The notes: generated from the sequence alone by a model not told the origin. A stretch of DNA of 64,000 nucleotides from Klebsiella sp. BIGb0407 (GCF_024807845.1 NZ_JANUEQ010000003.1:248001-312000); one strand, 5' to 3'; shown: positions 51,190 to 60,314, counted from the first letter of the stretch. Program-made: numbers and translations.

Positions 51190-52438
51190 CTCGGTTATTA
51201 TCGGCGGTGGCCTGGCCGGTTTACTTTACGGCCTGCAACGGCAAAAAAGCGGCGTACGCTGCGCGATTATCACCCGAGGCCAGAGTGCACTGTCCTTCTC
51301 TTCAGGTTCTCTCGATTTACTCAGTTACCTGCCGGATGGTCAGCCTGTTACCGATATCGAAGCCGGTCTCGATACCTTGTCGGAACAAGCCCCACGGCAC
51401 CCTTATAGTATTATAGGCACCCAAACCGTGCTGCAACTGGCGCAGCAGGCACAAAACCTGCTGGCAGAATCAGGGGCGCATTTGCAGGGGGATGTTCACA
51501 GCATCCAGCACCGCGTCACACCGCTGGGGACTCTGCGCTCAACCTGGTTAAGCTCGCCAGAAGTGCCACTCTGGCCCCTCTCTGCCAAACGTGTTTGCCT
51601 GGTAGGCATCAGTGGATTGCTGGATTTTCAGGCACATCTGGCCGCCGCCTCGCTGTCCGAACAGGGAGTGACGGCCGAGACCGCTGAAATAGAACTCCCG
51701 CAGTTAGATGTCCTGCGTGATAATCCAACCGAATTTCGCTCGGTGAATATTGCCCGCCAGCTGGATAAAGAAGATCTGTGGCCGTCGCTGTACGAAGCAT
51801 TGTTCCCGATAGCCAGAACCTGCGAAATGATAATCTTACCGGCCTGCTTCGGGCTCGCCGATGAGCGGCTCTGGCGCTGGCTTAATGAAAAACTCCCCTG
51901 CTCAGTGATGCTTCTTCCTACCCTGCCACCTTCGGTTCTGGGTATCCGTCTGCAAAACCAGTTGCAACGGCAATTTGTTCGTCAGGGCGGTATCTGGATG
52001 CCCGGCGATGAGGTGAAGAGAATCACTTGTCACGATGGCGTGGTCAGTGAAATCTGGACGCGTAATCATGCGGATATCCCACTGCGTCCGCGTTTTGCCG
52101 TGCTCGCCAGCGGCAGTTTCTTTAGCCAGGGTTTAGTCGCCAGTCGGGACAGTATCAGAGAACCTATTCTCGGTCTGGATGTGCAGCAAACCGCTACTCG
52201 CGCAGACTGGTATCAGCGTGACTTTTTTGACCCCCAGCCCTGGCAGCAGTTTGGCGTGATGACCGATGAAACATTGCGCCCCTCACTGGCGGGTAAAACT
52301 ATCGAAAACCTCTATGCCATCGGTTCGATACTCGCTGGATTCGACCCAATAGCTCAAGGTTGTGGAGGCGGCGTCTGTGCCGTCAGCGCATTGTATGCCG
52401 CCCGGCAGGTCGCCAGACGCGCAGGAGAGAAGCAATGA
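51179..52438 (+). CDS. glpB: Anaerobic glycerol-3-phosphate dehydrogenase subunit B
   Basis: A 419-residue flavoprotein subunit, the length of E. coli Glp[21 protein letters not shown] is the nucleotide-binding start, and [16 protein letters not shown] and [20 protein letters not shown] are typical. It bridges GlpA and the GlpC electron-transfer subunit. The long open frame extends upstream into glpA, but ATG 51179 behind AAGGAG is the true start. It overlaps glpC by 4 nt. Confidence 0.95.
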   Translation: MKFDSVIIGGGLAGLLYGLQRQKSGVRCAIITRGQSALSFSSGSLDLLSYLPDGQPVTDIEAGLDTLSEQAPRHPYSIIGTQTVLQLAQQAQNLLAESGAHLQGDVHSIQHRVTPLGTLRSTWLSSPEVPLWPLSAKRVCLVGISGLLDFQAHLAAASLSEQGVTAETAEIELPQLDVLRDNPTEFRSVNIARQLDKEDLWPSLYEALFPIARTCEMIILPACFGLADERLWRWLNEKLPCSVMLLPTLPPSVLGIRLQNQLQRQFVRQGGIWMPGDEVKRITCHDGVVSEIWTRNHADIPLRPRFAVLASGSFFSQGLVASRDSIREPILGLDVQQTATRADWYQRDFFDPQPWQQFGVMTDETLRPSLAGKTIENLYAIGSILAGFDPIAQGCGGGVCAVSALYAARQVARRAGEKQ

Positions 52439-53625
52439 ACGATACCCGCTTTGAAAGTTGCATCAAATGCACAGTCTGTACCACCGTTTGTCCGGTAAGC
52501 CAGGTGAATCCGAGCTATCCGGGACCTAAACAGGCCGGGCCGGATGGCGAACGTCTGCGTTTGAAAGATGGCGCCCTGTATGATGAAGCCCTGAAGTATT
52601 GTATCAACTGTAAACGCTGCGAAGTCGCCTGCCCGTCGGATATAAAAATCGGCGATATTATCCAGCGAGCCAGGGCAAAATATGATACTACCCGGCCATC
52701 GCTGCGTAATTTTGTCCTCAGTCATACTGACCTGATGGGCAGCATCTCGACGCCATTTGCCCCGCTCGTGAATACCGCGACCTCACTTAAGCCGGTGCGC
52801 AAGCTGCTCGACTATGCCTTAAAAATCGACCATCGGCGGACACTGCCAAAATACTCTTTGGGTACCTTCCGTCACTGGTATCGCAGCATCGCGAAACAGC
52901 AAGCGCAGTTTGAGGATCAGGTCGCCTTCTTCCACGGCTGTTTTGTCAATTATAACCACCCTCAGCTTGGTAAGGATTTAGTTACCGTTCTGAACGCGAT
53001 GGGAACCGGAGTACAGCTGCTGAATAAAGAGAAATGCTGCGGTGTTCCGCTTATTGCCAATGGTTTTACGGATAAAGCGCGTAAACAGGCGGTCAGGAAT
53101 GTCGAATCACTGCGTGAAGCCATTGAGGGAAAAGGTATTCCGGTCATCGCCACGTCATCAACCTGTACTTTTGCGCTTCGCGATGAATATCCGGAAGTCC
53201 TCGATGTTGATAACTCTGGCCTGCGTGAACATATCGAACTTGCCACCCGCTGGCTCTGGCGTAAGCTGGATGAAGGCAAAACACTGCCCTTGAAAAATTT
53301 GCCATTAAAAGTGGTTTACCATACGCCCTGCCATATGGAAAAAATGGGTTGGACGCTTTATACCCTTGAACTGCTGCGTAAAATTCCGGGACTGGAACTG
53401 ACGGTACTGGATTCCCAGTGCTGCGGCATTGCAGGAACCTACGGCTTTAAGAAAGAGAACTATCCCACGTCGCAATCTATCGGTGCACCATTGTTTCGTC
53501 AGATTGAAGAGAGTGGCGCGGATATAGTCGTCACCGACTGCGAAACCTGTAAGTGGCAAATTGAGATGTCCACTAGTAAACGCTGTGAACATCCCATTAC
53601 TTTACTGGCACAGGCGCTGAGATAG
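52435..53625 (+). CDS. glpC: Anaerobic glycerol-3-phosphate dehydrogenase subunit C
   Basis: A 396-residue membrane-associated electron-transfer subunit. Two [4Fe-4S] motifs lie at the N-terminus ([24 protein letters not shown]). Two CCG-type domains follow (KCCGVPL with HGCF upstream; HTPCHMEKM and [10 protein letters not shown]). It passes electrons to menaquinone for fumarate or nitrate respiration. Length and start match E. coli; ATG 52435 overlaps the glpB stop and follows AGGAGA. Confidence 0.96.
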   Translation: MNDTRFESCIKCTVCTTVCPVSQVNPSYPGPKQAGPDGERLRLKDGALYDEALKYCINCKRCEVACPSDIKIGDIIQRARAKYDTTRPSLRNFVLSHTDLMGSISTPFAPLVNTATSLKPVRKLLDYALKIDHRRTLPKYSLGTFRHWYRSIAKQQAQFEDQVAFFHGCFVNYNHPQLGKDLVTVLNAMGTGVQLLNKEKCCGVPLIANGFTDKARKQAVRNVESLREAIEGKGIPVIATSSTCTFALRDEYPEVLDVDNSGLREHIELATRWLWRKLDEGKTLPLKNLPLKVVYHTPCHMEKMGWTLYTLELLRKIPGLELTVLDSQCCGIAGTYGFKKENYPTSQSIGAPLFRQIEESGADIVVTDCETCKWQIEMSTSKRCEHPITLLAQALR

Positions 53626-54027
53626 GCGTTTTCTGATAGTGACCAGTACCCTGGGGCAGACAGGAGAGTGAACGTAAAACAGTCACATGATCTTATACAT
53701 ATATTCCGTGTAAATTTTTTCTCAGAAGTGACCGTACCGGCGGTCACCGTAATAAATGATCCGGACATTTAATATTTAAATGATATTGCCTGGGAAAACT
53801 TTTCATTGGTGAGTTAAAATTAATAAGGTTGAATAAAAAACATCATCACACAGATTTAATGCCATTCTTACACCAAATAATTAACTAGTGTCATGTTTTT
53901 ATTGTTAATCATTCAACCTATAGTATATTCACCCCGCATCATAACAACATCATGAATTACATGATGCTTTATATATGCATTATTATAGATTATTTTATAT
54001 TTTTTTGACCACTATGACTGATGGTAC
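53626..54027. other. AT-rich junction between glpC and the microcin genes
   Basis: About 400 bp, visibly richer in A and T than the glp operon. It holds a GTGACC/GGTCAC hairpin (53728-53747) that may end glpABC, and a CATCATG/CATGATG hairpin (53948-53966) downstream of the microcin gene that may end that unit. No gene is seen. Confidence 0.55.
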
Positions 54028-54312
54028 CTATTTCCTATTATTAACATTATTCGGTGTGTTACTTCCACTACCATTCCAATTCGGCCCCATAAGTACCGGA
54101 ACAGGTACATTAACGGGGCCATGATTAATTAGCCCTTGCCCTACAGTTTGTAAAGCCCCTGCAGTTGCACCCAAAGCCATACCCGCTGGGCCACCACGGA
54201 CACCAAAGGCGGCACCCCATGCCATATTTTCACCTAAATCTTTCACTAATTTATCATTAGGATCGCCAGCACCAAAAACGAGAGCTAAATCTTGTTTACT
54301 GATTTCTTTCAT
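54028..54312 (-). CDS. Microcin E492-like class II bacteriocin precursor without serine tail
   Basis: A 94-residue precursor. The first 15 residues (MKEISKQDLALVFGA) form a double-glycine-type leader, nearly that of microcin E492, cut by a C39 peptidase exporter. The mature part contains LGENMAWGAAFG, GALQTVGQGL and HGPVNVPVPVL, then GPNWNGSGS, aligning with the pore-forming core of E492 as I remember it. The end is different: E492 finishes in a Ser/Gly-rich tail whose last serine carries a salmochelin-type siderophore, while this protein ends NTPNNVNNRK. A frame slip after GSGS does not restore the tail. No mceC/D/I/J or mceG/H homologue is in the window. It follows the immunity gene with AAAGGGAA as ribosome-binding site. 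Confidence 0.88.
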   Translation of the reverse strand: MKEISKQDLALVFGAGDPNDKLVKDLGENMAWGAAFGVRGGPAGMALGATAGALQTVGQGLINHGPVNVPVPVLMGPNWNGSGSNTPNNVNNRK

Positions 54313-54315
54313 AAA

Positions 54316-54615
54316 TTAATTCCCTTTATTAGATGAAGAACCATTAATTGATTTTATTATAAAAATCATTAGATTTATAAACATAGAAATTAGTGAGGAA
54401 AGAAAACAAAATAAGAAAAAATCATCAAATATTTCATATCGCCCACTAATATATACGTTTGATAAAGGATATGCGAAGCATACTGAAACCGATATTAGTA
54501 TTAATATAAATATTTGCAACTTCTTTTTATGCAAGTCAGTATTTCCGTGTAGAAAAAATAAACAAGCCAGTACGGAAAAGAAAACAGGAGCAAAACAAAA
54601 TGAAAATAAAGTCAT
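54316..54615 (-). CDS. MceB-like microcin immunity protein
   Basis: A 99-residue very hydrophobic protein with three likely membrane helices (residues ~3-22, 31-52, 64-90) and a polar C-terminus (NGSSSNKGN). The start MTLFSFCFAPVFFSV, the middle CFAYPLSNVYISGRYEIFDDFFLFCF and the length resemble MceB, the inner-membrane immunity protein of microcin E492. It precedes the bacteriocin gene with 3 nt between stop and next ORF, the same order and tight spacing as mceB-mceA. It should protect the cell from pore formation by the cognate microcin. Confidence 0.85.
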   Translation of the reverse strand: MTLFSFCFAPVFFSVLACLFFLHGNTDLHKKKLQIFILILISVSVCFAYPLSNVYISGRYEIFDDFFLFCFLSSLISMFINLMIFIIKSINGSSSNKGN

Positions 54616-54726
54616 ACGCAGTCCATTAAATAAGTCATGGGAAATATCATATAATAAATATTTTAAATTTGTTAAATATTATTCAGACAATAGATGTACG
54701 CATAATCACGCTCATTTTTTGTGATA

Positions 54727-54853
54727 TATACCCGTCATATTTCAAGCTGTTTGGGCGTTGCATACGCTCAGATAGCGAATTACATAGTTTATCTATGCTC
54801 ATCGGCTGTCTGAGCTTTGCGCCTACAAGCAACTCGAATTATTTAGGGTTATA
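54727..54853. repeat. Palindromic MITE-like element
   Basis: A ~127-bp element whose ends (TATACCCGTCATATTTCAAG and, inverted, TATAACCCTAAATAATTCGA) form imperfect terminal repeats. Inside, GCTCAGATAG pairs with CTGTCTGAGC and CATAG with CTATG, so the whole unit folds into one long hairpin. Ends of this type are known to me from short non-coding repeats of Serratia, Yersinia and relatives. It has no transposase and I found no second copy here. Confidence 0.7.
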
Positions 54854-55045
54854 GGCAAATTGACAAAATATTTGTGTTAACATTTTTTCATCCACCCTCT
54901 TTTGCTCTACCCGCAAGAAGTCCCCAAGAGAGTCAGTTTCATCTAAAATTAAGTCAGGTGGATACATCTTAGCCGGGAATACGAAGCCACATATACCAAA
55001 AAAACTTTCTGGTGCGGGCAGAACATCAAGAGCCCCTTCAACCAA
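54839..55045 (-). pseudogene. Gene remnant truncated by the palindromic element
   Basis: A 68-codon open frame from TTG 55045, with an in-frame TAG about 20 nt before it. It encodes GALDVLPAPESFFGICGFVF, then MYPPDLILDETDSLGDFLR and VDEKMLTQIFCQFAYNPK. The last codons (AYNPK and the stop) are made by the inverted end of the palindromic element, so the original C-terminus is lost. There is no normal start. It is probably the middle of a former protein of unknown family. It could still be read as a short peptide, but I see no reason to think so. Confidence 0.5.
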
Positions 55046-55128
55046 TACTGATGAAGCATTCCGCTACATTAACTGGAGTATAGTCAGGCCAAGTTGAGCG
55101 TTCAATATTATTATTGCCCCCTTCCAAG

Positions 55129-55158
55129 GGCCATCAGCTGGAGTGCCAGCTGATGGCC
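55129..55158. repeat. Perfect 13-bp inverted repeat
   Basis: GGCCATCAGCTGG, loop AGTG, CCAGCTGATGGCC, followed by an A run on the plus strand. The A run is on the wrong side for a plus-strand terminator, and on the minus strand the T run comes before the stem. Role unknown. Confidence 0.7.
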
Positions 55159-55518
55159 ACAAAAAAAGCCAGAACAACTGTGATGGGCATCATTACGTTA
55201 GCTATAGAGGCAATCAAGTCCGCTGTACTACCGGTAATGGATAACTGATAAATTACATACAGGTTAACTGAACGTATTTTAACTCGAATGGACTTTTCAT
55301 ATATTAAAATAATATGACGACTTGACTGGATTATCGTGAATATTAAGTTGATTTATTATTTTGATAAATTCTTTAAATTCTAATTATGACTCTCTATTTA
55401 TAACAGGGAAAATATTTATGCTCATAAGAGAAATATAAATACATAAAAAATAACCATACAAATCAACAGAATCCCCTCGCTTTCAATAACAATAAGCCAT
55501 AACTTCAAACAAAACGCA

Positions 55519-55545
55519 TGAAGCTCTTTAATTTTATGCCGATAG
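55519..55545 (+). promoter_or_regulatory. Putative sigma-28 (FliA) promoter of the chemoreceptor
   Basis: TGAAGCTC, 11 nt, GCCGATAG compares with TAAAGTTT-N11-GCCGATAA: 5 of 8 and 7 of 8 matches at exact spacing. It lies about 75 bp upstream of a methyl-accepting chemotaxis gene, the usual FliA target. Confidence 0.7.
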
Positions 55546-55620
55546 AGATCTGTGACCCAGGGTCACCTGGACGCGAGAAAAATGTTTTGATATTCCTGAC
55601 TAAACTTGCGGAGTAAGATT

Positions 55621-57192
55621 ATGATTCGGCCAGAAAAAATAAAATTAAGCGTCATGCTGATGATGGCATTCCTTTTTGTCATTTTGATGGGGGTTTTTGT
55701 TACAGGGTTTGCCGGAATTAAGCTTAGAACTGCAAATGAACAGCAGGATCTCACCGGAGCACGACTGGCTGATTTACAGTTACTTCAAACATTAAAAGAT
55801 AATATAAACCAGCAAAATATGCTGCTGTTGAGCTATCTCTCCGATAACAGACAACAGCAAAATAGTCAGGAGCAAAAGTTTTTTACCCTTCAGAAAAACA
55901 ACGATGAGACTATTTCTCAGTTCCGTATGCTGATTAACGGTGCCAGGGCAATACCTGGCATTAACATTAAAGAAGTTGATGAAGCTTCCGGGCTATTAGA
56001 GAAAATAGAACTTGCGGCACCGATGGTGAGCACCAAGGCTAAAACGCTGTTTGGGCAACAGGATAACGCCGCTAAACAGACTCTGAATGCTGATTTGATA
56101 CCCGCTATCTTAGGCTATCACTCCGCAGTTGATGATATGGTCTCTTACCAGGCTCGTGTCACAACAGGGACGGCAAAGGGGTCTTCCCAGGCTATTTCGG
56201 GCGTTTTTGTCACCTTATTCGTGCTGACTTTTGTATTCGCAGCATTGGGATTAACTCTGAGCTGGCTGATAACCCGCCGACTTCAACGTCAGCTGGGCGG
56301 GGAACCTGCTCAGGCGCAAGCACTGGCAGCCGCAATTGCGGCAGGCGATTTGACTTCCCAGATTATCCTGAAGAAAAACGATACTTCCAGCCTGCTCGCT
56401 TCGCTGGAGAGTATGCAAACTAACTTGCGCAGGCTGGTATCAAAAATCAAGGATACGTCGTCGTCAGTGGCCCTGGCTTCCGATGAGATATCAGAGGGGA
56501 ATGCAGAACTTTCCTCTCGTACCGAACAGCAAGCTGCGGCGTTACAGGAAACTGCTGCGAGTATGGAACAGCTTACAGCTACCGTAAAAAGTAATGCTAC
56601 AAGCGCTCAGCAGACAGCTATGTCAGCCCGGGAAACAGCCTCTCTTGCCCGCTCTGGTGAGAAGGATATGCAACGCATGTCCGGGACGATGAAAGAGATC
56701 TCACTCAGCGCGGGGAAGGTGCGGGAGATTACTTCTGTCATCGAAAGTATTGCTTTTCAGACCAATATATTAGCACTTAACGCTGCGGTAGAAGCGGCGC
56801 GTGCGGGTGAAGAGGGTCGCGGTTTTGCCGTTGTCGCAGGAGAGGTCAGAACGCTGGCACAGCGTAGTGCTACCGCGGCCAGAGATATCAAAGTTCTGAT
56901 TGAACAAGCGGTTAGCCAGGTAGAAAACGGGGTTGTCGTTGCAGCCGGTACCGGCCAAAGTATTCTGAAAATTGTCGGCATGGTCGGTGAACTGGCGGAA
57001 GCGATGGACAATATATCGATAGCCTCTGCGGAGCAAATGCAGGGTATTTCTCAGGTCAGTATTGCGGTTAACCAGATGGATAGCGTGACACAAACCAATG
57101 CCGCGCTGGTTGGTGAATCCTCTACCGCCTCCCAGTCTCTCGCAGATCAGGCGCATAACCTGCGGAATATGGTTGAAGCGTTCCGCGTTTAA
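55621..57192 (+). CDS. Methyl-accepting chemotaxis protein
   Basis: A 523-residue receptor. Membrane helices lie at ~10-33 and ~190-213, with a periplasmic four-helix-type sensor between (rich in Gln and Asn). HAMP follows ([27 protein letters not shown]), then the signalling coiled coil with the hairpin tip [20 protein letters not shown] followed by [12 protein letters not shown]. It lacks the C-terminal NWETF pentapeptide that recruits CheR and CheB, so it may rely on other receptors for adaptation. The ligand is unknown. ATG 55621 follows GGAG at 7 nt. A FliA-type promoter lies upstream. Confidence 0.92.
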   Translation: MIRPEKIKLSVMLMMAFLFVILMGVFVTGFAGIKLRTANEQQDLTGARLADLQLLQTLKDNINQQNMLLLSYLSDNRQQQNSQEQKFFTLQKNNDETISQFRMLINGARAIPGINIKEVDEASGLLEKIELAAPMVSTKAKTLFGQQDNAAKQTLNADLIPAILGYHSAVDDMVSYQARVTTGTAKGSSQAISGVFVTLFVLTFVFAALGLTLSWLITRRLQRQLGGEPAQAQALAAAIAAGDLTSQIILKKNDTSSLLASLESMQTNLRRLVSKIKDTSSSVALASDEISEGNAELSSRTEQQAAALQETAASMEQLTATVKSNATSAQQTAMSARETASLARSGEKDMQRMSGTMKEISLSAGKVREITSVIESIAFQTNILALNAAVEAARAGEEGRGFAVVAGEVRTLAQRSATAARDIKVLIEQAVSQVENGVVVAAGTGQSILKIVGMVGELAEAMDNISIASAEQMQGISQVSIAVNQMDSVTQTNAALVGESSTASQSLADQAHNLRNMVEAFRV

Positions 57193-57209
57193 TTCCTCAG
57201 AGGGTAAAT

Positions 57210-57236
57210 CAGTGATTAAGCGCCTCTTAATCACTG
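57210..57236 (+). terminator. Hairpin after the chemoreceptor gene
   Basis: CAGTGATTAAG pairs perfectly with CTTAATCACTG around CGCCT, 18 nt after the stop codon. It is not followed by a T run. Confidence 0.6.
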
Positions 57237-57241
57237 ACAGT

Positions 57242-57278
57242 GATGCTATTCATCCACTCAAAGTGGATGAATAGCATC
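57242..57278 (-). terminator. 16-bp palindrome overlapping the end of the ABM-like gene
   Basis: GATGCTATTCATCCAC and GTGGATGAATAGCATC pair perfectly around TCAAA. The last six sense codons and the stop of the minus-strand gene lie in one arm and the loop, so the 3' hairpin of the message starts inside the coding sequence. Confidence 0.65.
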
Positions 57279-57569
57279 TACTTCATGCTGAAAAACATAT
57301 GGATCCGACAATAAGTAAAATTTCTCATCATCAGGATAGGTAACAGCCACATGGTAGTCGTTACCCGCGAAAGCTTTAACCGCCTCAATACCGTCCCAAT
57401 ATGTTGCAAGGAAAAAATGTTCCCAGCTACCTTGGGTCACTCTTTTTACAAAGGCACCTTTGTTACCTTCGATATTCTGAGAATGCCTCACCCCCGTTAA
57501 ATCAAGATGTACAGCGAAATCCTCAGCGTGTTCAAGCGGTACACACCCATGCCATGTTCTTACTATCAT
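57258..57569 (-). CDS. Antibiotic biosynthesis monooxygenase-like (ABM) dimeric barrel protein
   Basis: A 103-residue cytoplasmic protein with the ferredoxin-like alpha+beta fold of ABM proteins: MIVRTWHGCVPLEHAEDFAVHL, GAFVKRVTQGSWEHFFLATYWDGIEAVKAFAG and VAVTYPDDEKFYLLSDPYVFQHEV. Relatives are small oxygenases, haem-binding or stress proteins. It stands alone between the chemoreceptor and the ABC operon. The sequence does not tell its substrate. Confidence 0.7.
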   Translation of the reverse strand: MIVRTWHGCVPLEHAEDFAVHLDLTGVRHSQNIEGNKGAFVKRVTQGSWEHFFLATYWDGIEAVKAFAGNDYHVAVTYPDDEKFYLLSDPYVFQHEVDAIHPL

Positions 57570-57688
57570 TGTTCTTCTCCAGATATAGCAGAGCTAACAA
57601 CTTAACTGAAAAAGACAGGGTCAATCAAAAACAATATCCGCATACGCCATGATCGGTAAGGCATCCAGACAACCGGAAATATGACAGA

Positions 57689-58456
57689 TTAATGCAAACC
57701 AAACTCAGCCATCAGTTGCTGGCGCAACGCCACAAACGCCTGGCTACTGCGTTCCCTTGGGCGCTTCAGAGCCACTTCAATGATACGAATCGCATTGCCT
57801 TTTTCTTTCGGTAACACCAGCACTCTGTCAGCCAGGTAGATAGCTTCTTCCAGATCATGAGTCACCAGTACCATGGTCAGATTACCGCGCGCACGGATAC
57901 GCTCCAGCTCTTCCTGCATGGTGATGCGCGTCATGGCATCGAGAGCTCCCAGCGGTTCGTCCAGTAACAAGATTTCCGGGTCAATCGCCAGCGCTCTGGC
58001 AATACCCACTCGCTGCGCCATGCCGCCTGAAAGCTGTCCTGGCAGCGCACTCTGATACTGCTCTAAGCCTACCAGTTGAATCGCCTGTTGTGCTCTTGCC
58101 CGTGCATTACTGGCTGAGACACCCTGAAGGTCTAGCCCGAAACGGACATTATCCAGTACGGAAAGCCAGGGCAGTAGCCGGGGTTCCTGGAAAATCACCG
58201 CCCGCTCACGGCTCATGCCATGTACCTCCCGCCCGTCAATATTCACCTCTCCGCCGTCCGGCTCCTCAAGACCCGCGAGGATACGCAGAAGTGTGGTTTT
58301 GCCACAGCCGCTGGGGCCAACGATAGCAATGCTCTGCCCTCCTTCAATGTGTAAATTTAAGCCACGAAACACATCAAAGGGTTTGCCCTCAAGCGAAAAC
58401 GCTTTATGTAAATGCCGGATAGTGATTTCGCCTGAACGAATAGATTCTGTCTGCAT
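57689..58456 (-). CDS. Sulfonate/nitrate-type ABC transporter ATP-binding protein
   Basis: A 255-residue ATPase with Walker A GPSGCGKTT, Q-loop FQEPRLLPW, signature LSGGMAQR, Walker B ILLLDEPLGALD and the switch histidine in VTHDLEEA. The PRLLPW and GALDAMTR features point to the SsuB/TauB group. It powers uptake with the permease and binding protein encoded upstream in the same operon. ATG 58456 is 5 nt after GGAGG; an upstream GTG overlaps that site and is unlikely. Confidence 0.9.
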   Translation of the reverse strand: MQTESIRSGEITIRHLHKAFSLEGKPFDVFRGLNLHIEGGQSIAIVGPSGCGKTTLLRILAGLEEPDGGEVNIDGREVHGMSRERAVIFQEPRLLPWLSVLDNVRFGLDLQGVSASNARARAQQAIQLVGLEQYQSALPGQLSGGMAQRVGIARALAIDPEILLLDEPLGALDAMTRITMQEELERIRARGNLTMVLVTHDLEEAIYLADRVLVLPKEKGNAIRIIEVALKRPRERSSQAFVALRQQLMAEFGLH

Positions 58457-58468
58457 GTGCACCTCCGG

Positions 58469-59431
58469 CTAGACTTTAAGTAAGATATCGCTGGTTTTAA
58501 GCTGGCCTTTGTTAATCACACCGCCACGCTCAAGAATATCAATCCAGAACTGAATATCATGGTCTTCGGCACGGCCGCCAGGACGAACGCCATAGCCGGT
58601 AAAGTACTGGGCCAGTTCCGGGTTCTCACCACGCGCTTTTAGCTGCTCGGCCAGTATTTCACGGGTTTTCTCCGGGTTTTCACGGGAAAAATCAAGTGCC
58701 CGGGCTGACTGGATAACAAAGTCACGTGCCGCCTGCGGATGCTGTTTAACAAAATCAGCGCTCAATACCGTAAATCCTCCGGCAATTGGCCCCAGCACTT
58801 CGGTATCATTAAACACCGGGCGTAGTCCGCCGTTACTACGAGCGGCACCTTCAAAGGTGGTCTGCCAGTAACCAAAAGCGGCAACATCCACTTGTCCGGA
58901 TCGCAGAGTCTGCTCTAACTGCGGCCCTGGTACTACCACCGGGCGTGCAGCTCTTTCAGGAAGATTAGCCTTATGCAGCGCCTCACGCAGGGTATAGTCG
59001 AGATGCGCACCTAAGGTATTAATAGCAATGCTTTTACCCGCCAAATCTTTTACCGTTTTTATCGGGCTGTCTTCGCGCACATAAAAAATAGATTTCGTCT
59101 CGTCATCTATCCCGTTAGTCGGATACGCGGCCACAAATTTATTACCACTGGCAATCGCATTAATCACCGCAGGGGTTGCAGCAGAGCCAACCTCGATACT
59201 GCCCGAAGCGAGAGCAAACAGGGACTCCGGCCCACCGCTGGCATAACCGACATTCTTCATGTTAATGCCAGTACCTTTAAAGTAGCCCAGCGCATCAGCC
59301 AGCTCATGGGCCGAAATTCCCCCGTGGCTTGGCATATAGCGCAGGGTCACTTGTTCCTCAGCACTGGCGGTAAAACTGGTTGCAGCCATTAGCAGGGTCG
59401 CGCCCGCAATCAAAGAGTGCGAAATCTTCAT
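58469..59431 (-). CDS. Periplasmic substrate-binding protein, SsuA family
   Basis: A 320-residue exported protein. The signal peptide ends ASA before EEQVTLRYMPSHGGISAHELADALGYFKGTGINM. FALASGSIEVGSAATPAVINAIASGNKF and LAGKSIAINTLGAHLDYTLREAL are typical of aliphatic-sulfonate, taurine and related binding proteins. Together with the adjacent FMN monooxygenase it points to organosulfur compounds as substrate. It lies 35 nt after the permease gene and 12 nt before the ATPase start. Confidence 0.87.
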   Translation of the reverse strand: MKISHSLIAGATLLMAATSFTASAEEQVTLRYMPSHGGISAHELADALGYFKGTGINMKNVGYASGGPESLFALASGSIEVGSAATPAVINAIASGNKFVAAYPTNGIDDETKSIFYVREDSPIKTVKDLAGKSIAINTLGAHLDYTLREALHKANLPERAARPVVVPGPQLEQTLRSGQVDVAAFGYWQTTFEGAARSNGGLRPVFNDTEVLGPIAGGFTVLSADFVKQHPQAARDFVIQSARALDFSRENPEKTREILAEQLKARGENPELAQYFTGYGVRPGGRAEDHDIQFWIDILERGGVINKGQLKTSDILLKV

Positions 59432-59466
59432 ATTCTGGTGTCCTGTATAAAAAAGAGAATGAGTAA

Positions 59467-60303
59467 TTACCGGCTACGGGGATTCCAGCGACACAAACGA
59501 CGCTGCAACAGAACCAGAAGGGTGTTGGTTAATAGCCCTGCCAGGGCAAGAAGCAGAATAGAAGCAAACATCAGCGGTATTTGGAAATTGTACTGGGCGT
59601 TAATGACCTGAAAACCTACACCGCGGTTGGCTCCAATCATTTCTGCGGCAATCAGCAGCAACAGTGCCGTAGTCGCAGACAGACGCAGGCCAACAAAAAT
59701 ACCCGGTATTGAAGCCGGAACAATGACCCGGTAAAACAGGGTTAAACGCCCGGCTCCAAAGGTTCTCGCCATTTCGAGTAGTTTGCTGTCCACCTCTTTA
59801 ACACTGCTGATGGTCGAGAGTAATACCGGGAACAGAGCCGCCCAGAAAATCACAAAGACCTTTGAGGTTTCGCCCAGACCGAAAATCAGAATAAAGACCG
59901 GGTATAGCGCTAAGGCGGAGGTCTGACGAAACAGTTGTAGAATCGGATCAAGCGCCTGCTCAATCACCCGGCTCTGTCCCATAAACAGGCCTAGCGGAAT
60001 ACCAATAATCACCGCAGAGAAGAATGCCAGACCCGCACGTTGCAGACTGATGGTGATATCACCCAGCAATGAGCCCGAAACAATACCTTGATAAAGTGCG
60101 CTTATCACTCTGTCCGGAGGGGGTAATACGGCCGGATTTAGCCAGCCAACGTGGCTGCCTGTCTGCCAGAAGGCGACAAACAGCAGCAGTAAACCATAGC
60201 GCGAGGCCAGATTCAGGCTGCGTTTATAAGCAATAGTTACCGAAGGGCTGGCGGAAACCTGCTTTTTTTTACTGCTCGCCCTAGGGGGATAAATAATACT
60301 CAT
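59467..60303 (-). CDS. ABC transporter permease, SsuC family
   Basis: A 278-residue inner-membrane protein with about six helices and the EAA-type loop EVDSKLLEMARTFGAGRLTLFYRVIVPASIPGIFVGLRLSATTALLLLIAAEM, typical of SsuC/TauC permeases. A basic cytoplasmic N-terminus of ~30 residues comes first. It starts 11 nt after the monooxygenase stop behind GAGGAA. It forms the channel for the adjacent binding protein. Confidence 0.9.
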   Translation of the reverse strand: MSIIYPPRASSKKKQVSASPSVTIAYKRSLNLASRYGLLLLFVAFWQTGSHVGWLNPAVLPPPDRVISALYQGIVSGSLLGDITISLQRAGLAFFSAVIIGIPLGLFMGQSRVIEQALDPILQLFRQTSALALYPVFILIFGLGETSKVFVIFWAALFPVLLSTISSVKEVDSKLLEMARTFGAGRLTLFYRVIVPASIPGIFVGLRLSATTALLLLIAAEMIGANRGVGFQVINAQYNFQIPLMFASILLLALAGLLTNTLLVLLQRRLCRWNPRSR

Positions 60304-60314
60304 CGGCTCATTCC

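Larger units (their letters stand above)
55046..55620. other. AT-rich region upstream of the chemoreceptor
   Basis: About 575 bp without a supported gene. It contains the perfect 13-bp hairpin at 55129-55158 and a sigma-28-like promoter at 55519-55545. The rest is AT-rich with no open frame I can support, in keeping with an accessory or decayed segment. Confidence 0.55.

Noticed and set aside
53861-54027. Serine-rich microcin tail in another frame downstream of the bacteriocin stop
   Set aside because: Reading the sequence past the stop in the other frames gives no Ser/Gly-rich tail.
54669-54854. 61-codon open frame across the palindromic element
   Set aside because: It mostly translates the hairpin element itself and has no independent evidence.
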